NCBI GenBank assembly: GCA_003993805.1
Contig: RSEF01000019.1
Span: 11,320,201-11,384,200, forward strand
Reading direction: 5' to 3'
Source: Himantopus leucocephalus
Lineage: Eukaryota > Chordata > Aves > Charadriiformes > Recurvirostridae
Length of the DNA stretch: 64,000 nt
Shown here piece by piece: positions 47,140 through 59,900 of this stretch. A model generated the notes under the pieces. The model had not been told where the DNA came from. It ran no database searches and saw nothing but the letters and a program-made list of their open reading frames with translations. A program made the position numbers and the translations under genes. Within the stretch, counting starts at the first letter, position 1, and each line of letters starts with the position of its first letter.

Positions 47140-50100
47140 GCTCCCGGCTCGCTCTGTCCCAGTGGCTGGAGCAGGCAGCAGCGTTCAGAGCTCGCATTAT
47201 CCACACGTGCTCCGCATGGAAACCCGACACACCAACCCCTTCAGAGAGAGAGGCTGATCTCCTCCTCCTCCCATCAGCTGCTCGCCGGCAGCAGCTCTGG
47301 GGACAGAAACAGGCAGCTGCACTAACACGACATCCTTCCTTAGCTGCTTTCATCCTCTGGGGAAACCCCTGCCTCAGTTTTGCTCCCAAGTTTCCTTCTC
47401 TCCCCTACAGCCACAAAATGGTTACAGTGAAACAGGGTATAGCATGAAGCCATGTCACAGCACCCAAGGTGACAGAGCTATAGTCTCTCACTGCGAAGTA
47501 TTAATGCTCTTCTTCAGCCTCTACATGATGGCAAAGCACCTGGTTGAATTTTTAATTTCTTAAGCGTTTGCATGAGCAATGAGAACCCAGGTCCTTACCA
47601 GCCATCCAAAATACCTGCCTGGTTACTACAGCTTCCCACCAAAAAACCCCAACAACTTAAGAAATTATAATATAAATTCTGCGTGTGGTTAAGGGATCAA
47701 TCACCGTCACATCTCCCTAAAATGCACAGGGAGTGCTGAGCTAGGCGCGTACGGGTACAGAACACAGCGGCTGATGAAATACCAAAGGGAGAGGAACAGT
47801 TCAGCCCTCGCTGAGGGAAGAGTTGTTCACCGGGCAGTAGTGCAAGGGATGGCTCCCAGTCGCACAGAGGCGTTTGCACGTGCAAGGACATGAAACAATC
47901 ATTCCTTAAACCAAGAAGGGTGGACACCATCTCCTGGCTAAGGAGGGAACAGAATGAGCTCTGAGGTGGAAAATGAAGCCAGGATCTTCCAGCAGCCCGG
48001 CTACAAGAGCTAACGTACCTCACCAAGAGGAGATCCAGCCGCGAGCTGGGATCCGAACCAAAGTGTGTCCATTCCAGGGGCATCCCGTACATGTGCGCTC
48101 ACGGGAGATGTCTCCCAGGGGGTTCTTCTGGGATGGGACTGCTCATAGGCTTAATCTATTAAAGAGACTGTCAGAGAGATGAGGTGGTCTATCAGGCGTT
48201 TTTGCAGGGTTTACTGTGCTCACACCAGAGCACCTCATTAGCTCACGGGGCTTTGTCAGGACCAGGAAGGCTCTTGAGATCACACAGTATGCAACTGTGA
48301 CACACGCTCGAACACAGATGAAGAGTGGGTCGCACTACGGAGGCAGCCGGCAGGTGATCTGCTCTGGCACACACCTCTGCCCTACGCTCCTCTCTTCCCG
48401 GGGAGAATCATTCTCAAGACTTGGGGTTTTATGAAAATGTTATCCTTCATCCTCCTGAAATTCCATATCAAATTTAACCAGATGGATCAGATTTTTAATG
48501 AATATGTGACAAGGTTGCTCCAAATCACAAGAAAATCACAAACAGTGTAATAATGAACAAAACACTGTCCTCAAAATACCTCACTTTGTCCCTCATCCCA
48601 CAGCCATCCCTAGAGTTTCCTTCTGCAAAGCGAAGGAAACGTTTCTCCAGCAACTGCAAAACTAGAACAGAAACGTGCCCGTGGCCTCCTTTTAACCCGG
48701 CGGCTGCTGCGCTCCTCAGCTCCAGCCCCAGGGTGGGAGATGGCTTTAGCGTGTGCCTCTTTCATGAGGGGCTCCTGGGGTGACGGGCAGGCTGCCGAGG
48801 GAGTGACCCCCCGCTCCTACGTGCCCCCCCCCGTTGCTCCTCTGGCTCAGGGTTAGCCCCAGTCTTGCTCCCAAACTTTGCAGCCGCCCTTCAGCCTCGG
48901 CACAGGCGAAGGGCTGGTCTTGCTCACCTCTCCCACTCCCCACGTCTCCTCCTTTCCCTATCTGCACACCCCACATGGGCAACCCCACTTTATCTCACAA
49001 AACACGTTGGCTGTTCCCCAAGCCCCTCCTGGAGCCCTCTTTCTCACTCAAGCAGCTGCTACTCATGGTTTCCCTTTTCCTCAAACAATATTTGGCCATT
49101 GTATCCACTCCTCCTTACCAGGTGCCTACAGACCAGACTGCCACCAGTTCCAGTCTTGAAGATCCTCTCTGTGAAAGCCTGAAGCACAAATAAAAAAGTC
49201 TTAAAACATATAATAACCAGAGGAGACAAAACCCTCCAAGCAAACACACTTCTGCAGGGAGAAAGGAGGCCACAGTGGTCCATGAGGCCAGAAACGAGTA
49301 CGGAAGAAGGGCAGGCTTCAGCGTCTTCCCTCGTCGCTGCCCGGACCCCAGAGCCAAGCCGGGGCTGGGCACAGGGAGACTGACCCAACTCCAGGAACTA
49401 GAGCTGTATGGAGATGGGAGCATCCTAAAGGAGCCACCACCTCATCTTCTGCCCAGTCTGCTCCTAGAGGAGCTTTAAAAGCACAAGCTGCTGGGTGACA
49501 GCCAAGCATCGCTTCTGACCATGGGTCTGGTCCCACAGGAACACCATCTGCTTGCCCTGGCCCTGCTGGAACTGCTCCAGGGACAGGACTGAACAGCGAG
49601 TATATCCCACATCTCAGCACCACCTCCACCATTGCTCCTGCTGCACTAAGAACACCCAAATTCATGGACAAGTGAAATATCAGTGGAAACAAGTCAGCCC
49701 CTGGTGGTGTCCCTCTCCATCGCCATCTTCCCTATCTTGCTGGGCGACTGCACAGGCTAAAATCAAACTAAACTTGCTGACAGTTAAGCGCTGTGTTGCC
49801 TCCTGGCCTGGTTTTACTTAGTGGCACAGACACAGGTCTGCTAGGAGCTTTTGTAATTATTTTCCAGGTCAATTAATGTGAGAAACGATTTACACAGGTT
49901 AGAAAAAATGTTCCTTAGAGTGAGAAGTGCTCCTGCTATAGGTGTGACCTCAAGATGTCAACCAGGTTTGATCACTGGGAAAAAAAGGAAAAGAAAAAAA
50001 AAGAGGATGTAAAACTAATACTTTTCTTGGTTTTTTAGAGCCACCAAGTAGAAGCACAGTTGCAATAGTTGTTTTCGAGTAAAAAGCTTCAAGTTGTATC

Positions 50101-53100
50101 AAATGTACCCCAGAATTTTCTGAATACTGCTCAGCACAGGCTAAATTTGTGCTGACAACAGTGCTGTTGGCATGCTCCTACAGATACTGTTCTTATCTCC
50201 TTCTAGTTTTCACAACCTTATTTTTTGTTCTTGCTTGGAAATCAAGATTACTGGTGTGTTTCTCAAAGTATCTGTTGGTTGTTCAAACACAGGCAGTTTC
50301 ATTCCCGCAGGGGGAGTAAATAACCTAACAAAATCTAATCATCATCAGTTAAAGACAAAAAAAACCAGTAGTTTCTCTTAGTCCTTCTCAAGGGACAGAG
50401 GCTGGATCTCTTCTGCAAGATATCTCCTTGAGTACAACATTTTTAATTTTCCATGGAAAAAAAACAGTTCTGCTCCTTTCCCATGAGGGCTATTTGGTCA
50501 GTCTGGGAATTCTCCTGGGGAGGATTTTTCCTCCGGTACCGAAACTCTCCCTTCCTTTCTCTTTTTTCATCCCTGACATATTACACCTGTACATAACTCC
50601 TCATACTGCTCACAGTAATTGCTTTCTCATTATTCACACGTAGTCACAGGACGCACGTCCCTGTCTGCCCAGACTGCTCCTCATCTACATTTCCCTCCAC
50701 CTGCCAGTAGCTCTTTCGTGTCACGCTGTCCCACAGCTGAACTCAGCCCAGTCACGAGCCCGAAAATGCCACGTAAAGGGACTGCGGAAATGAAACTTTA
50801 GACCCCTGCGCTGACACAGCGGAATTTGAAACACAGCGAGGTCGCATCTGTCTCTCTATGGTACTATAGCATAGAAACATTTCAAGATCAGCCCAATCTT
50901 TAAATCACACCCAAAGGAGAGGGCGGTTTTCCAGGCAATGGCAGACAGCCCTGGCCAGTACAGGCGTGATTCACGAGCGACCGCTGGAGGTGCCCGTTTT
51001 AGGCACTTGTCTTGTTCGCTTCCAGTTCCAAACAATCATCCCCAGGCATTAATTCTCTCAGTGATCCCCACTCCGCCCTTTACTGAGCTATCAACGGCAA
51101 CAGATAACATCGGCTCCCACACGCATGACGGCTGACTCATAAGATGCTGAGACATTTCTGAAGCACTGGAAATGCTCCTGCAGCAAATGCCTGAGCGATG
51201 CAGATGCATCATCCTTTAGAATTAGGCGCCAGACCAGCTACTGAAATAGAAAGGAGACAAGGAGCAGAGGATGTAAATAGGAGATAAATTATTTTGGCAA
51301 GGAAATGAACAGTGGAGAAGGCAGAGGTCAGCTCCCTCCATTAGCGGTTTCTTCTCATAGTACCACACTTATAGGTCAACATCTGAAAAAAAACAAGTGG
51401 AAGAGTTGAACAGGTTGAAAGAGGAAGTTGCTTTCAAACCACAGCCCTGCACACGGAAACACATGGAAATCAGTAACATCAAGCACGAGCTGCTTTCTGA
51501 AGAGGATGGGTTTGGATGCAAGAACAAAGCAAGTGCGTGCAGCCTGCAGTGAGAAATGCTCCATTCGGCTTCTCTTTTAATCCTTGTCATGACTTTGCAG
51601 TGTAAATAAGTAGGTTGCCACTTGCCAATGAAAATCTGACAAAAGTCAGCCTAAGTACCACCGCTGCACACCCAGCCACAATGGAAAAGGAAATCCTTCT
51701 TTCAGGAGCTATTAGAAAAACATTCAGACTTTTTTTGCCTAGGAAGGGAACCTGTTGAAAGAGTCTTTTTGTCATCATCCACAGAAGCATCCAAACCTGT
51801 CTGTAGGAGTGAGAAACGGAAGTGTGATGAAGTTCCAGAATATGTCCTGTCCTCGATTCAGCTCATCATTTCCAGGAGAGCCATTTTCAGCCTTTGAATG
51901 CGTTCCAGGTTGCTTCCCCAAGTCTTGAACCTCCTATATAGTGTGCAGGAGGTCTTATTATCATTAGCTGGAGTGTTTATCCGCACCTCTCCCCTAACCA
52001 AGAAGTGAAAGTGCTTGAAGAAGAGGACCAAAGAGAGGAGAGAAAAATTCTGCACATCCAATGAAACTAATCCATCACGCCCCGTTCTGAGAGAGAGCTG
52101 GCACTGAATCAGATAACAGGAATTAAATGAAAATGCACATAAAACAATGCTAGATTAAGTGCAGTGATAGCTGGAACAGCAGCATTATGCAGTGCTGTAC
52201 TGCAACGTTTTCACCTTCTAAAGTCAGCCAATAAAAGTGTCATTGGGGAATAGAGGAGAACGTTAAATCAAAGGCTTGAAAGCTGAATGGTTTTAACAAA
52301 ATGTGTGTTCATATTAACGACTGACTTAAAGGTAACACCCTGCTCTCGAATATACCTGACAGATCAGTTTTTATAATTCTTTATCAATCCTGACCTGGAA
52401 AGATATGAAACCGGTCCTGGTTTGACGGCTCTACCAGAGCGTACCTTGCTGCAAGTGCTGAGGAGACACCTTCATCCCCTTCTCTCACCTTCAGCGCATG
52501 AACAGCGAGAACGTCGAGACTGAGGCCTCTGCCCTTTCCTCCCTGGAATTACTAATGGGGAACTCTTTCCAGCCATGGGAAAACATACGTGCTGCTTGGA
52601 CTTGACCCGCAGAGGAGAAGGTTTCATGAGCAGCACCCTCAGCCTGGCACCTGACCTTGCCTCGGCTCTGGAGGCTGGTGGTGCTGGAAGTCAGTTGCGT
52701 GTTGATGTGTCCCAGCTGCGCTGCACAGACGTACTGGAGCCACTTTAGCCAAGCCGGCAGAGTTGGAGCAACATGCTTGCTGCAGCCCAGCTCCATTCCA
52801 GCTCATTCACCCTCTTATTATAAGAGACAGGAAATTTCTCTTTTGAACGGCAATCCAATTAGCCCCCAAATAAAGCTGCCCCAACAGGCTCTCAAGCCCA
52901 GCAAAGCACTTCATGGCTCCTATCTGATGCTCTTGCGTCAGCACCCTGCAATTAATAGTGAAGAACTACTTATGCCCTTTTCCAGATAAGCTTTCCTGAG
53001 CAGCAGGCACACTTCACTTTCTCCTGCTAACGACCAGGCCACCGCACTCCCACGGTTCAATACATGAACCTGTCAGCTTCTGAACACGCTGAGGGAATTA

Positions 53101-56100
53101 TAACCCAAGGCTTGCGACTCTTCCTGGCATATGAGAAAGACATGAGCAGCTGGTATCACCCCTGATTAAAATAGCACCGCAAAACGCATCCTGTCCTCCC
53201 CTTCAAGGATACCATTAAAAAGCTATCTCAGATACATCAGCTCCTGTCAGTCACCACCCACCTTCACACCTCCTACTCCTCGGTCAGATATCTAAAATAT
53301 AAATATATAAAATAGCCAAAATCTATCTGGCCAAGCTCACCTACAAGAAGGTATTATCCAAACCTGGAATGATCCAGAGCCAAGCCAGGACTCAGAGCTA
53401 AGACAGTGGATGGGGACGGGTGATCAGCGCCAGCAGAGAACAAGCATCTGTTCTTGCTCTCCTGGGCTACCGGCAGCATGGAGAGCCGCCTCTCCCCAGC
53501 AGAGCAAGACTAAGGTAGAATAACAAACCCCTCCAGCCTAATGAGCAGCATTAGGAGAACAGACCTGAATGGAAAAGAGTAGTCTGCATTTCCTACTCAA
53601 GAGCAGAGAGGCCCTCCCTCCCCCAAAAAGCTGTGGGTCTGCAGGCACGCTGCCACCTCCGCGTGATGTATAAAGATCACAAACGACCCTTACAGCTCAG
53701 AGGCCTCTAGGACGTCTGCAGCAGCTTCTCTGCCCATGACACCTGGACCCCAAACAGCCCGTCAACACGGTAGCCTGGCTGGGATCAGATGTTTAATGAC
53801 TCTTAACGAGTCACTTGCAAATCTTCTCCCATTCAAGGAGATGGCATAACTGTGCCACTGCCAGAGCGCACTAAAGTCAGGGCCACACAGCAAGGTCACA
53901 AATGTTGACAAGGTTTTTGCACAGGGGATTTTATTCAAAATGCAGATTGCAAATAAATTTAGAAGCAGACACAGCAAGGCTTCCATGGAAACAGCACAAA
54001 AACCCAGCTGTGGTTTGGATGACTGTGAGTCTTGGCAGTCTTGACTAATCCCTTAAGTGCCATCCAATTACTGCAAATGTGTTTGGCATCTACTATAGCA
54101 ATTGCAAAGAATTAAATGGTCGGATGGCACTCATCGGAAATTACAAGTCACAGAACCCTGTAATGCATTCAAGAAAAAACATCTAAAAAGGAAAATAGCG
54201 TTACCCACTGCAAGAACTGACCTCCTCGAGAGCCATAAGGGACAACAAAAGAGATCCAAGTAATGAGGAAAACTTAATTCAGAGAAGAAACTAGAAAAAA
54301 AGGAGAGTAAGAGGGAGAATAACAAGATTGGGTGAAGGAGCTGGGTTTGTTTAGCCTTGAGAAAACTCTCCTTGCAAGTCCTTATTCTTAGTGCAGCTTC
54401 TACAATTCACACTCCTTCCCTTCGGAAAGTAATCAAAAAACTACAAACAGCTTTCTTGTGCCCAGACTTACCAAGCATGATCTGACTGTAGAGACCTCCA
54501 GGTGCTTCAGAACAGGCAGGCCTTCAGTGTGAAATGGAGAAGGTGTGGGAGGGAGGATGGGCAGCAAGAACCACAGCTGCCGGTATACTGCAGTCCTTTC
54601 ACTGACAGTGACGCTCAGGGGAAGACCTGCCTAGAGCAGTGGAAAAAGCAGACAACACGTTTCCCTCCCCTAAGAAAAACCAGCATGCCTCAAAACTTAA
54701 AAATAAATAAGTGAATAAGAAAGGAACCTTTGAAAAAGTGCCTTCCTTATAATGCCACCACCTCAGTCACTACTGCGCACAGAGGAGCAGCTCTCTGCCC
54801 TGAAGCTCTTCAAAGGGATTCTCTACCTCAGCCCAGCATATTCTGTTTTCCATGCACTTAATTCCTCATAAAGGTCCTTCCACACAGGGACATGCAAAGA
54901 AGAACATCTTTGGAACAGCTCTGCCAAAATCCGGATGGAGTGATGGAGAGCAGCCCCAGAGACGTGCTGTGCTGTCCGGGGTACAGCAAAACGCTCAAAC
55001 CACCGACAGCCACCCAGTGCAATGCACGGTCAGGCTTCTCCTGCAAGAATTTCTTTTTCAAGAAGATGCAATTAAAAACACTACAAAAAAGAGGATTTAC
55101 ACAAAGCAGGGTGACAGTGCAGCCGTTCAGACCAGGCAAAGCACCTTTCTTTCCAAATAGCACAGAGCTGTCAGGACAAGACCCCTGACACGGGTGGTTC
55201 TTTGGTTCAGGCAATAATTTCCTTTCTGAGCTCTCACCTGGGAAGTCTCATTTCCTCAATCCCTGGCACTTGTAAGCAGCTTTGGAGTGACTCACTCTGT
55301 GTACGCAGCTCCAAGGAACTCCACAATCAGCCAGGGCGGAGAGAGAAAGACATTTAAGCCAGAAGAATGGCTGCAGCTGCTGATTGAGCTGGATGCCAGC
55401 GTGAGATCTCTGCACCTCTCTCTCTCACACAAGGGTCCTACATTACTCAAACAGTCTCTCGCTGTGCTGCCTCGTACTTTTGCCCTAAGCAGGCAGGCCG
55501 GTGTGCTTAGCACCTTTAACTTCTGGCAAGTTTAGAGCTAGGACTTAGCCGGGCTTGCACATCCCGCAGGATGTCCATCCCATCAGGAAGGTGATCCCTG
55601 TAATAGCCTTGAAAAGATGTATTAATAGCACTACCTGGGCACTAGATGGGAGTTTTACAAGGAAAGTTCAACAAAGGCCGCAGTTTGCCTGTTAACTTTA
55701 GTTTTCCATCAGGCAATATTGGTTAAGCCAAAGGAGGCAGGAACTGTTTTGCCTTCTGAAGGTCTGAATGAAAAATCTTTGTTTCACCTACTGCTGTCTG
55801 TAAACACACATCAGATTTGTGGGGTTTATGGTTAGCCAAACATGACAGAAATAAACCATCTACACAATTAGGGACAGAAAAAGCCACAGAGAGGAATAGT
55901 ACCAAGTGTCTGTACTTGTCCTTCTTTGGAAACAGCCAACGCCTGAGGGGGGCTGAGATAATTTCATTGCTCGGGCAAGAAAACACCTGGCACTGGCTAA
56001 TGCCAGCCACGGGGTTCAGCCAGGCACCTTCTTTCCCCAAACCCTGTAAATTGCAATTACTGATAATCCGCATCTGATAAACTGAGATCGCTCATGATTC

Positions 56101-56945
56101 ACCCTACTTTCTGGTAGGGTGGATGGCAACACTGCAGCTCACTGCTTGGCTCTGCCCTTGGCTCAGGGCGAACCATGCCAATTTGGGGAAGTATCTCCTC
56201 ATACACGAGGGGTCTGTCTGAACTGGCAACGAGGCCCATCATACAAGTTTTGATTTGTCACCAAATCAGGATTTGAAAGCAACTGAAAATGGAAAATCAG
56301 AAATAAGATTGTGAGGTACAAAAAACCCAATTGCCACGTACACACGCTTCTGATTCCAAGAACCAGAAACATTAAGGGACATACTTTATATTGTTAAAAT
56401 GCACAAATGTGTGTATATATATACATTGACATATATGTATATACATGTATGTGCAAAATGCTTGTCTCTCCATTTTCATTAGCAATAGCAGGACGGGAAG
56501 CTTCCCCTAATGCATTTCTATTTCAATCTGTTCCGAAGCTACTCAGCACTAAAATCAATTTAGGAACCACTCAGCATCACAGCAACTAAGACTGCAATCC
56601 AATACATAAATCTAACAGGCTCCACGATGAAATTTTCCTAGTATAGCTACATTAAAGCAAAATTTCTCATGGGGAGTCTAGTTTATCAATACCAGGCAGT
56701 GCCTCTATGATAAATAGTCCGTTCAAATTAAACAAGCAGGCAACTGGATTGCCCAAAAGAGCTGGCCCCTATGGTCAAAACAGCAATTTGGGAGAGTCCC
56801 AACATCTGGAGTGAGCCATAGCTCTACCAGGGAATATGAACTGTTTTGCATCTCAGCCAGACTTTGACTCTGCCAGAGAGTCTCTCTCTTTTTTCCAAAA
56901 AGCCGGTGAAATAATGCAGAGCTTTCTGCTTTGGCAGCTTAGTGT
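47140..56945. other. Long non-coding region between P2RX5 and the ITGAE 3' end
   Basis: Nearly 10 kb upstream of the P2RX5 start and downstream of the ITGAE stop; both genes are on the minus strand. It should contain the P2RX5 leader and promoter and the ITGAE 3' UTR. I recognise no conserved protein segment. The sequence is mixed, with pyrimidine-rich blocks (48.6-49.7 kb) and AT-rich blocks. A small TA/TG repeat lies at 56407-56450. The P2RX5 start is not in a strong CpG island. Confidence 0.55.
56407..56450. repeat. (TA/TG)n simple repeat
   Basis: Alternating TGTGTATATATA, TATATGTATATA and ATGTATGTG runs in the flank downstream of ITGAE. Confidence 0.65.
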
Positions 56946-59900
56946 TCAGGAGGTATCTTCTCGCTCCATCATAGTTTTATAGTTTCTTTTGAAAAAAGCC
57001 ACACTGGGGAAAAAATTAAAATAACTTATTAAGCATAAATTTTTGCTTTTCCTTAAAACAATTTAAAATTAAAATTTCAAGTTTTTCCTTCTCAGGGTTA
57101 CAATAAGTGAGTGAATGAATGCAGGATGCAGCCCAGGTATGACTACCGTCAGAGCTGTAAGCCCGAAGACCTACATTGTTCACAACTCTTCAAAACATCT
57201 ATAAACACTTCATAACGTTCAAATATTCTGCAAAGCACTTTAAAACGGGACTTGAGAGGTTATACTGAAATGCTCAGAATAGCTCAAAACGTAAGACTGA
57301 GGTTTTACAACAGGAAGCAGCAGATGTTCTTCAGTGCGCATTTGAAAATATCGCTTTCATACTTAGAGAAATCCTAAAAAATGTTAAAACATCTAACAAA
57401 GAGATTTCTGTTTTGTTGCATGTGCATTAATGCTACCTGCTTTCCAGAGGAGCACAATAATGAACGCCAGCGAGAGAAGTCCACCAACAGAGCTTCCTCT
57501 GGTAACAGGCAGGAGATAAACACTTTGTCTTTCAGGAAGACAAGAGTAATCTGGAACTGAATCAAGGCCAACTCAGCGTATACCACACTGAACCCCAGTT
57601 ATTTTTTCATGGTTAGCTTTTAACTGAGAAAGCTACATAGCTTGAGCTAGCATTCAACCGTTAAACTATGCGAGATGCACCATCACCCGACCTATGCAGG
57701 TAGTTTGCAACACAATAGGAAATATTTTTTTTCATTGCAAGCCTAGTCAAGGGAGTTAAATTTACTGAGTCTTCTTTACAAGCTTACAGTGATTACAGTA
57801 GTGACCGGTGACAATCTTTCACATTAAAGAAGAGCGTGTCTTCACTAGGGAAAGAGAAGGAATATTCCTGTTGAAATCCCTGAGAGGACAGGAGGTCTCT
57901 GTGTTAGCCACAGGTGTCAGACAGAATACAATACAGAACCCTAAAAACTTTTCTGATATGCACTAGCAAATATCGTCCCTCTGCTTTTATCCTATAGTCA
58001 AAAACCTGATTTCACTAAATTCAATGGCAGAACAGATGTTTGCTTCAAAAGGTCCAGAACTCCGGGAACTTGATCGGTTCTCTAGATTCAGCAAAAACAT
58101 CTGGATTTCTCACTTGCTCCTGCCCCAAGAGAAGGACCACATTCCCTACGTGATGCTCTGATACCTCAGGGTTACGATTCTCTTCTTTCAGGCCCAGACA
58201 TAGTTCTCTGTTGAAGCTGATTTTTCCACGGACCACCACAGCAGTTCTGCTTTGTAAGAACTATGGAGAAAGAAATAAAAGGAACAAAGTATCAGTTGCT
58301 TTTCAGACTTTTCAGAAAAACCTGTTGCCACAGCAAATCCTTCTTCAGACTGTAAGCACCACGCTGTACAGTGCTGCCACCAAGCTGTGTCTTGTGTGTA
58401 TAACCTTATGTGTCACCATCGCTGGTGAGAAATTGTCTGGAATGATGAACACCTGCGGTACTGTCAGAATCATTTCACGAGGGGCAATTTTTGAAGGAAG
58501 CAAGAGGACTGCATCATCTCTTCCAAGTGCTGAGTGCCTCCCAGGAGACACTGCCACGAATAAAACATCAGCCTTGCCCTGCAGGGTCAGAAAATAGCAT
58601 CACACGTGGAAGAGCAACGTCTCCGCTGTGACGCAGAAGGACCCCTTTCCCCGGGGCTCTGGCGGGCAACAGGTTTCAGTGAAGGCCGGGGAGCGCGATG
58701 CTCTGTGCACAGCTGCTGCGAGCTGTTTAAAGACAATTCAGCTGTCACGGTGATACCGTCTCCGTCAGCGCGGGTGGAGCAGTGCACGCACTGACACTGC
58801 TCGTCCCGAATGCCCTCAAATGCAGCGCGGTGGCTCAGTCCCCGGCCGCCACGCGGCTCCGCGAGTCTGTCCCCACAGCGGCACCGCTCACCTCCGGCTC
58901 TGTGCCGCCGGAGCACTCCCGCACACCCCGCACCCGTTCATCGCCGGCCCCGCGCTCCGCCGCCCGCGGGAACTGCGCGGTCGCGGTGCCCGTGGGCACA
59001 ACGCGCGGGAAAACCGCGCGGGGGGCGGGGCCAGACGGGCACGGGGGCGGGGCCTGGCCGCCCGGGGGCGGGGCCTGACCGCCCGGGGGCGGGGCCTGTC
59101 CCTGATCCCGCCCCCTCCCGAGCGGGGCGGAGCCGTGCCGCCCTCTCGCCCCCCCCCGCCGCGCTCTCGCGATACGCTGTTTGAAACGGAGGCGCGCGGC
59201 CGCCGCGGCTCCCGGTCAGGCGGGCCCGGGGCCGCCGCCATGCCGCTCCAGTCGCGCCTGCTCCGCACCTACTCCCGGCGCGGCGGGCACCTCCGCTGGC
59301 TGCCGCCGCCCGACCGATGGATTTCGCCGCCCCGGGACCCCAAGCGGTTCTTCAGCTCGACCTCGGCCGGTTCCAGCGCCCTCTCCGCCCCCTCGGAAGA
59401 CCCCGACTTCTCGCCGCCCGGCAAGCGCCCCCGCCAGTCCCCGGGTAAGCGCCCCGCCCGCCCCTGGCGCCTGCGGACCCGCCGCGGCGCCGCCGCCGCC
59501 GCCGCCCAGAAGGAGAACCGTCCTCCGGAGCCGACCGCCCTCATCTCCTCCTCCTCCCCGTCCCCGTCCCCGTCCCCCGCCCGCCCCCGCCGCCGCCGGC
59601 AGGGCCCGTCCCGCGGGGCGCGGCGCCCCCTCCTCTGCAGCACCCCGCAGTGGTCGCCCCCCGGCGGCGCCCGCCGCCGCCAGGCCCCGCCGGCCGAGCT
59701 CAGCTCCCTCGTCCTGCTCAGCACCACCGCGGAGGGCGGCTCGGCGCTGGACGGCAGCCCGGAGCTCCGCTCGCCCGCCCCGACCTCGTCGGAGTGGCGT
59801 CAGGGAGGGTCCGAGCTGCTGCCGCCGTTGGCGGGCGCTGACGGCAGCGGCGGGGAAGGAGCGGCGGGAGGGTCCTGTCCAGGAGGCACGGGAAGGAGCG

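Noticed and set aside
57498..57522. Explaining the ITGAE frame change by a tiny intron (AAA|GTGTTT to TTACCAG)
   Set aside because: It would be an intron of about 25 bases, below the size a vertebrate spliceosome can remove.
58345..58557. Minus-strand ORF upstream of HASPIN (REMILTVPQ, then FSPAMVTHK) as the missing ITGAE exon
   Set aside because: It lacks the expected cysteines and any integrin resemblance, and its splice signals are weak.
58820..59239. 140-codon in-frame extension of the HASPIN ORF upstream of the chosen ATG
   Set aside because: It runs through tandem GC boxes and promoter elements, shows no kinase-family or haspin-like sequence, and the ATG at 59240 has a far better Kozak context and a haspin-like N-terminus.
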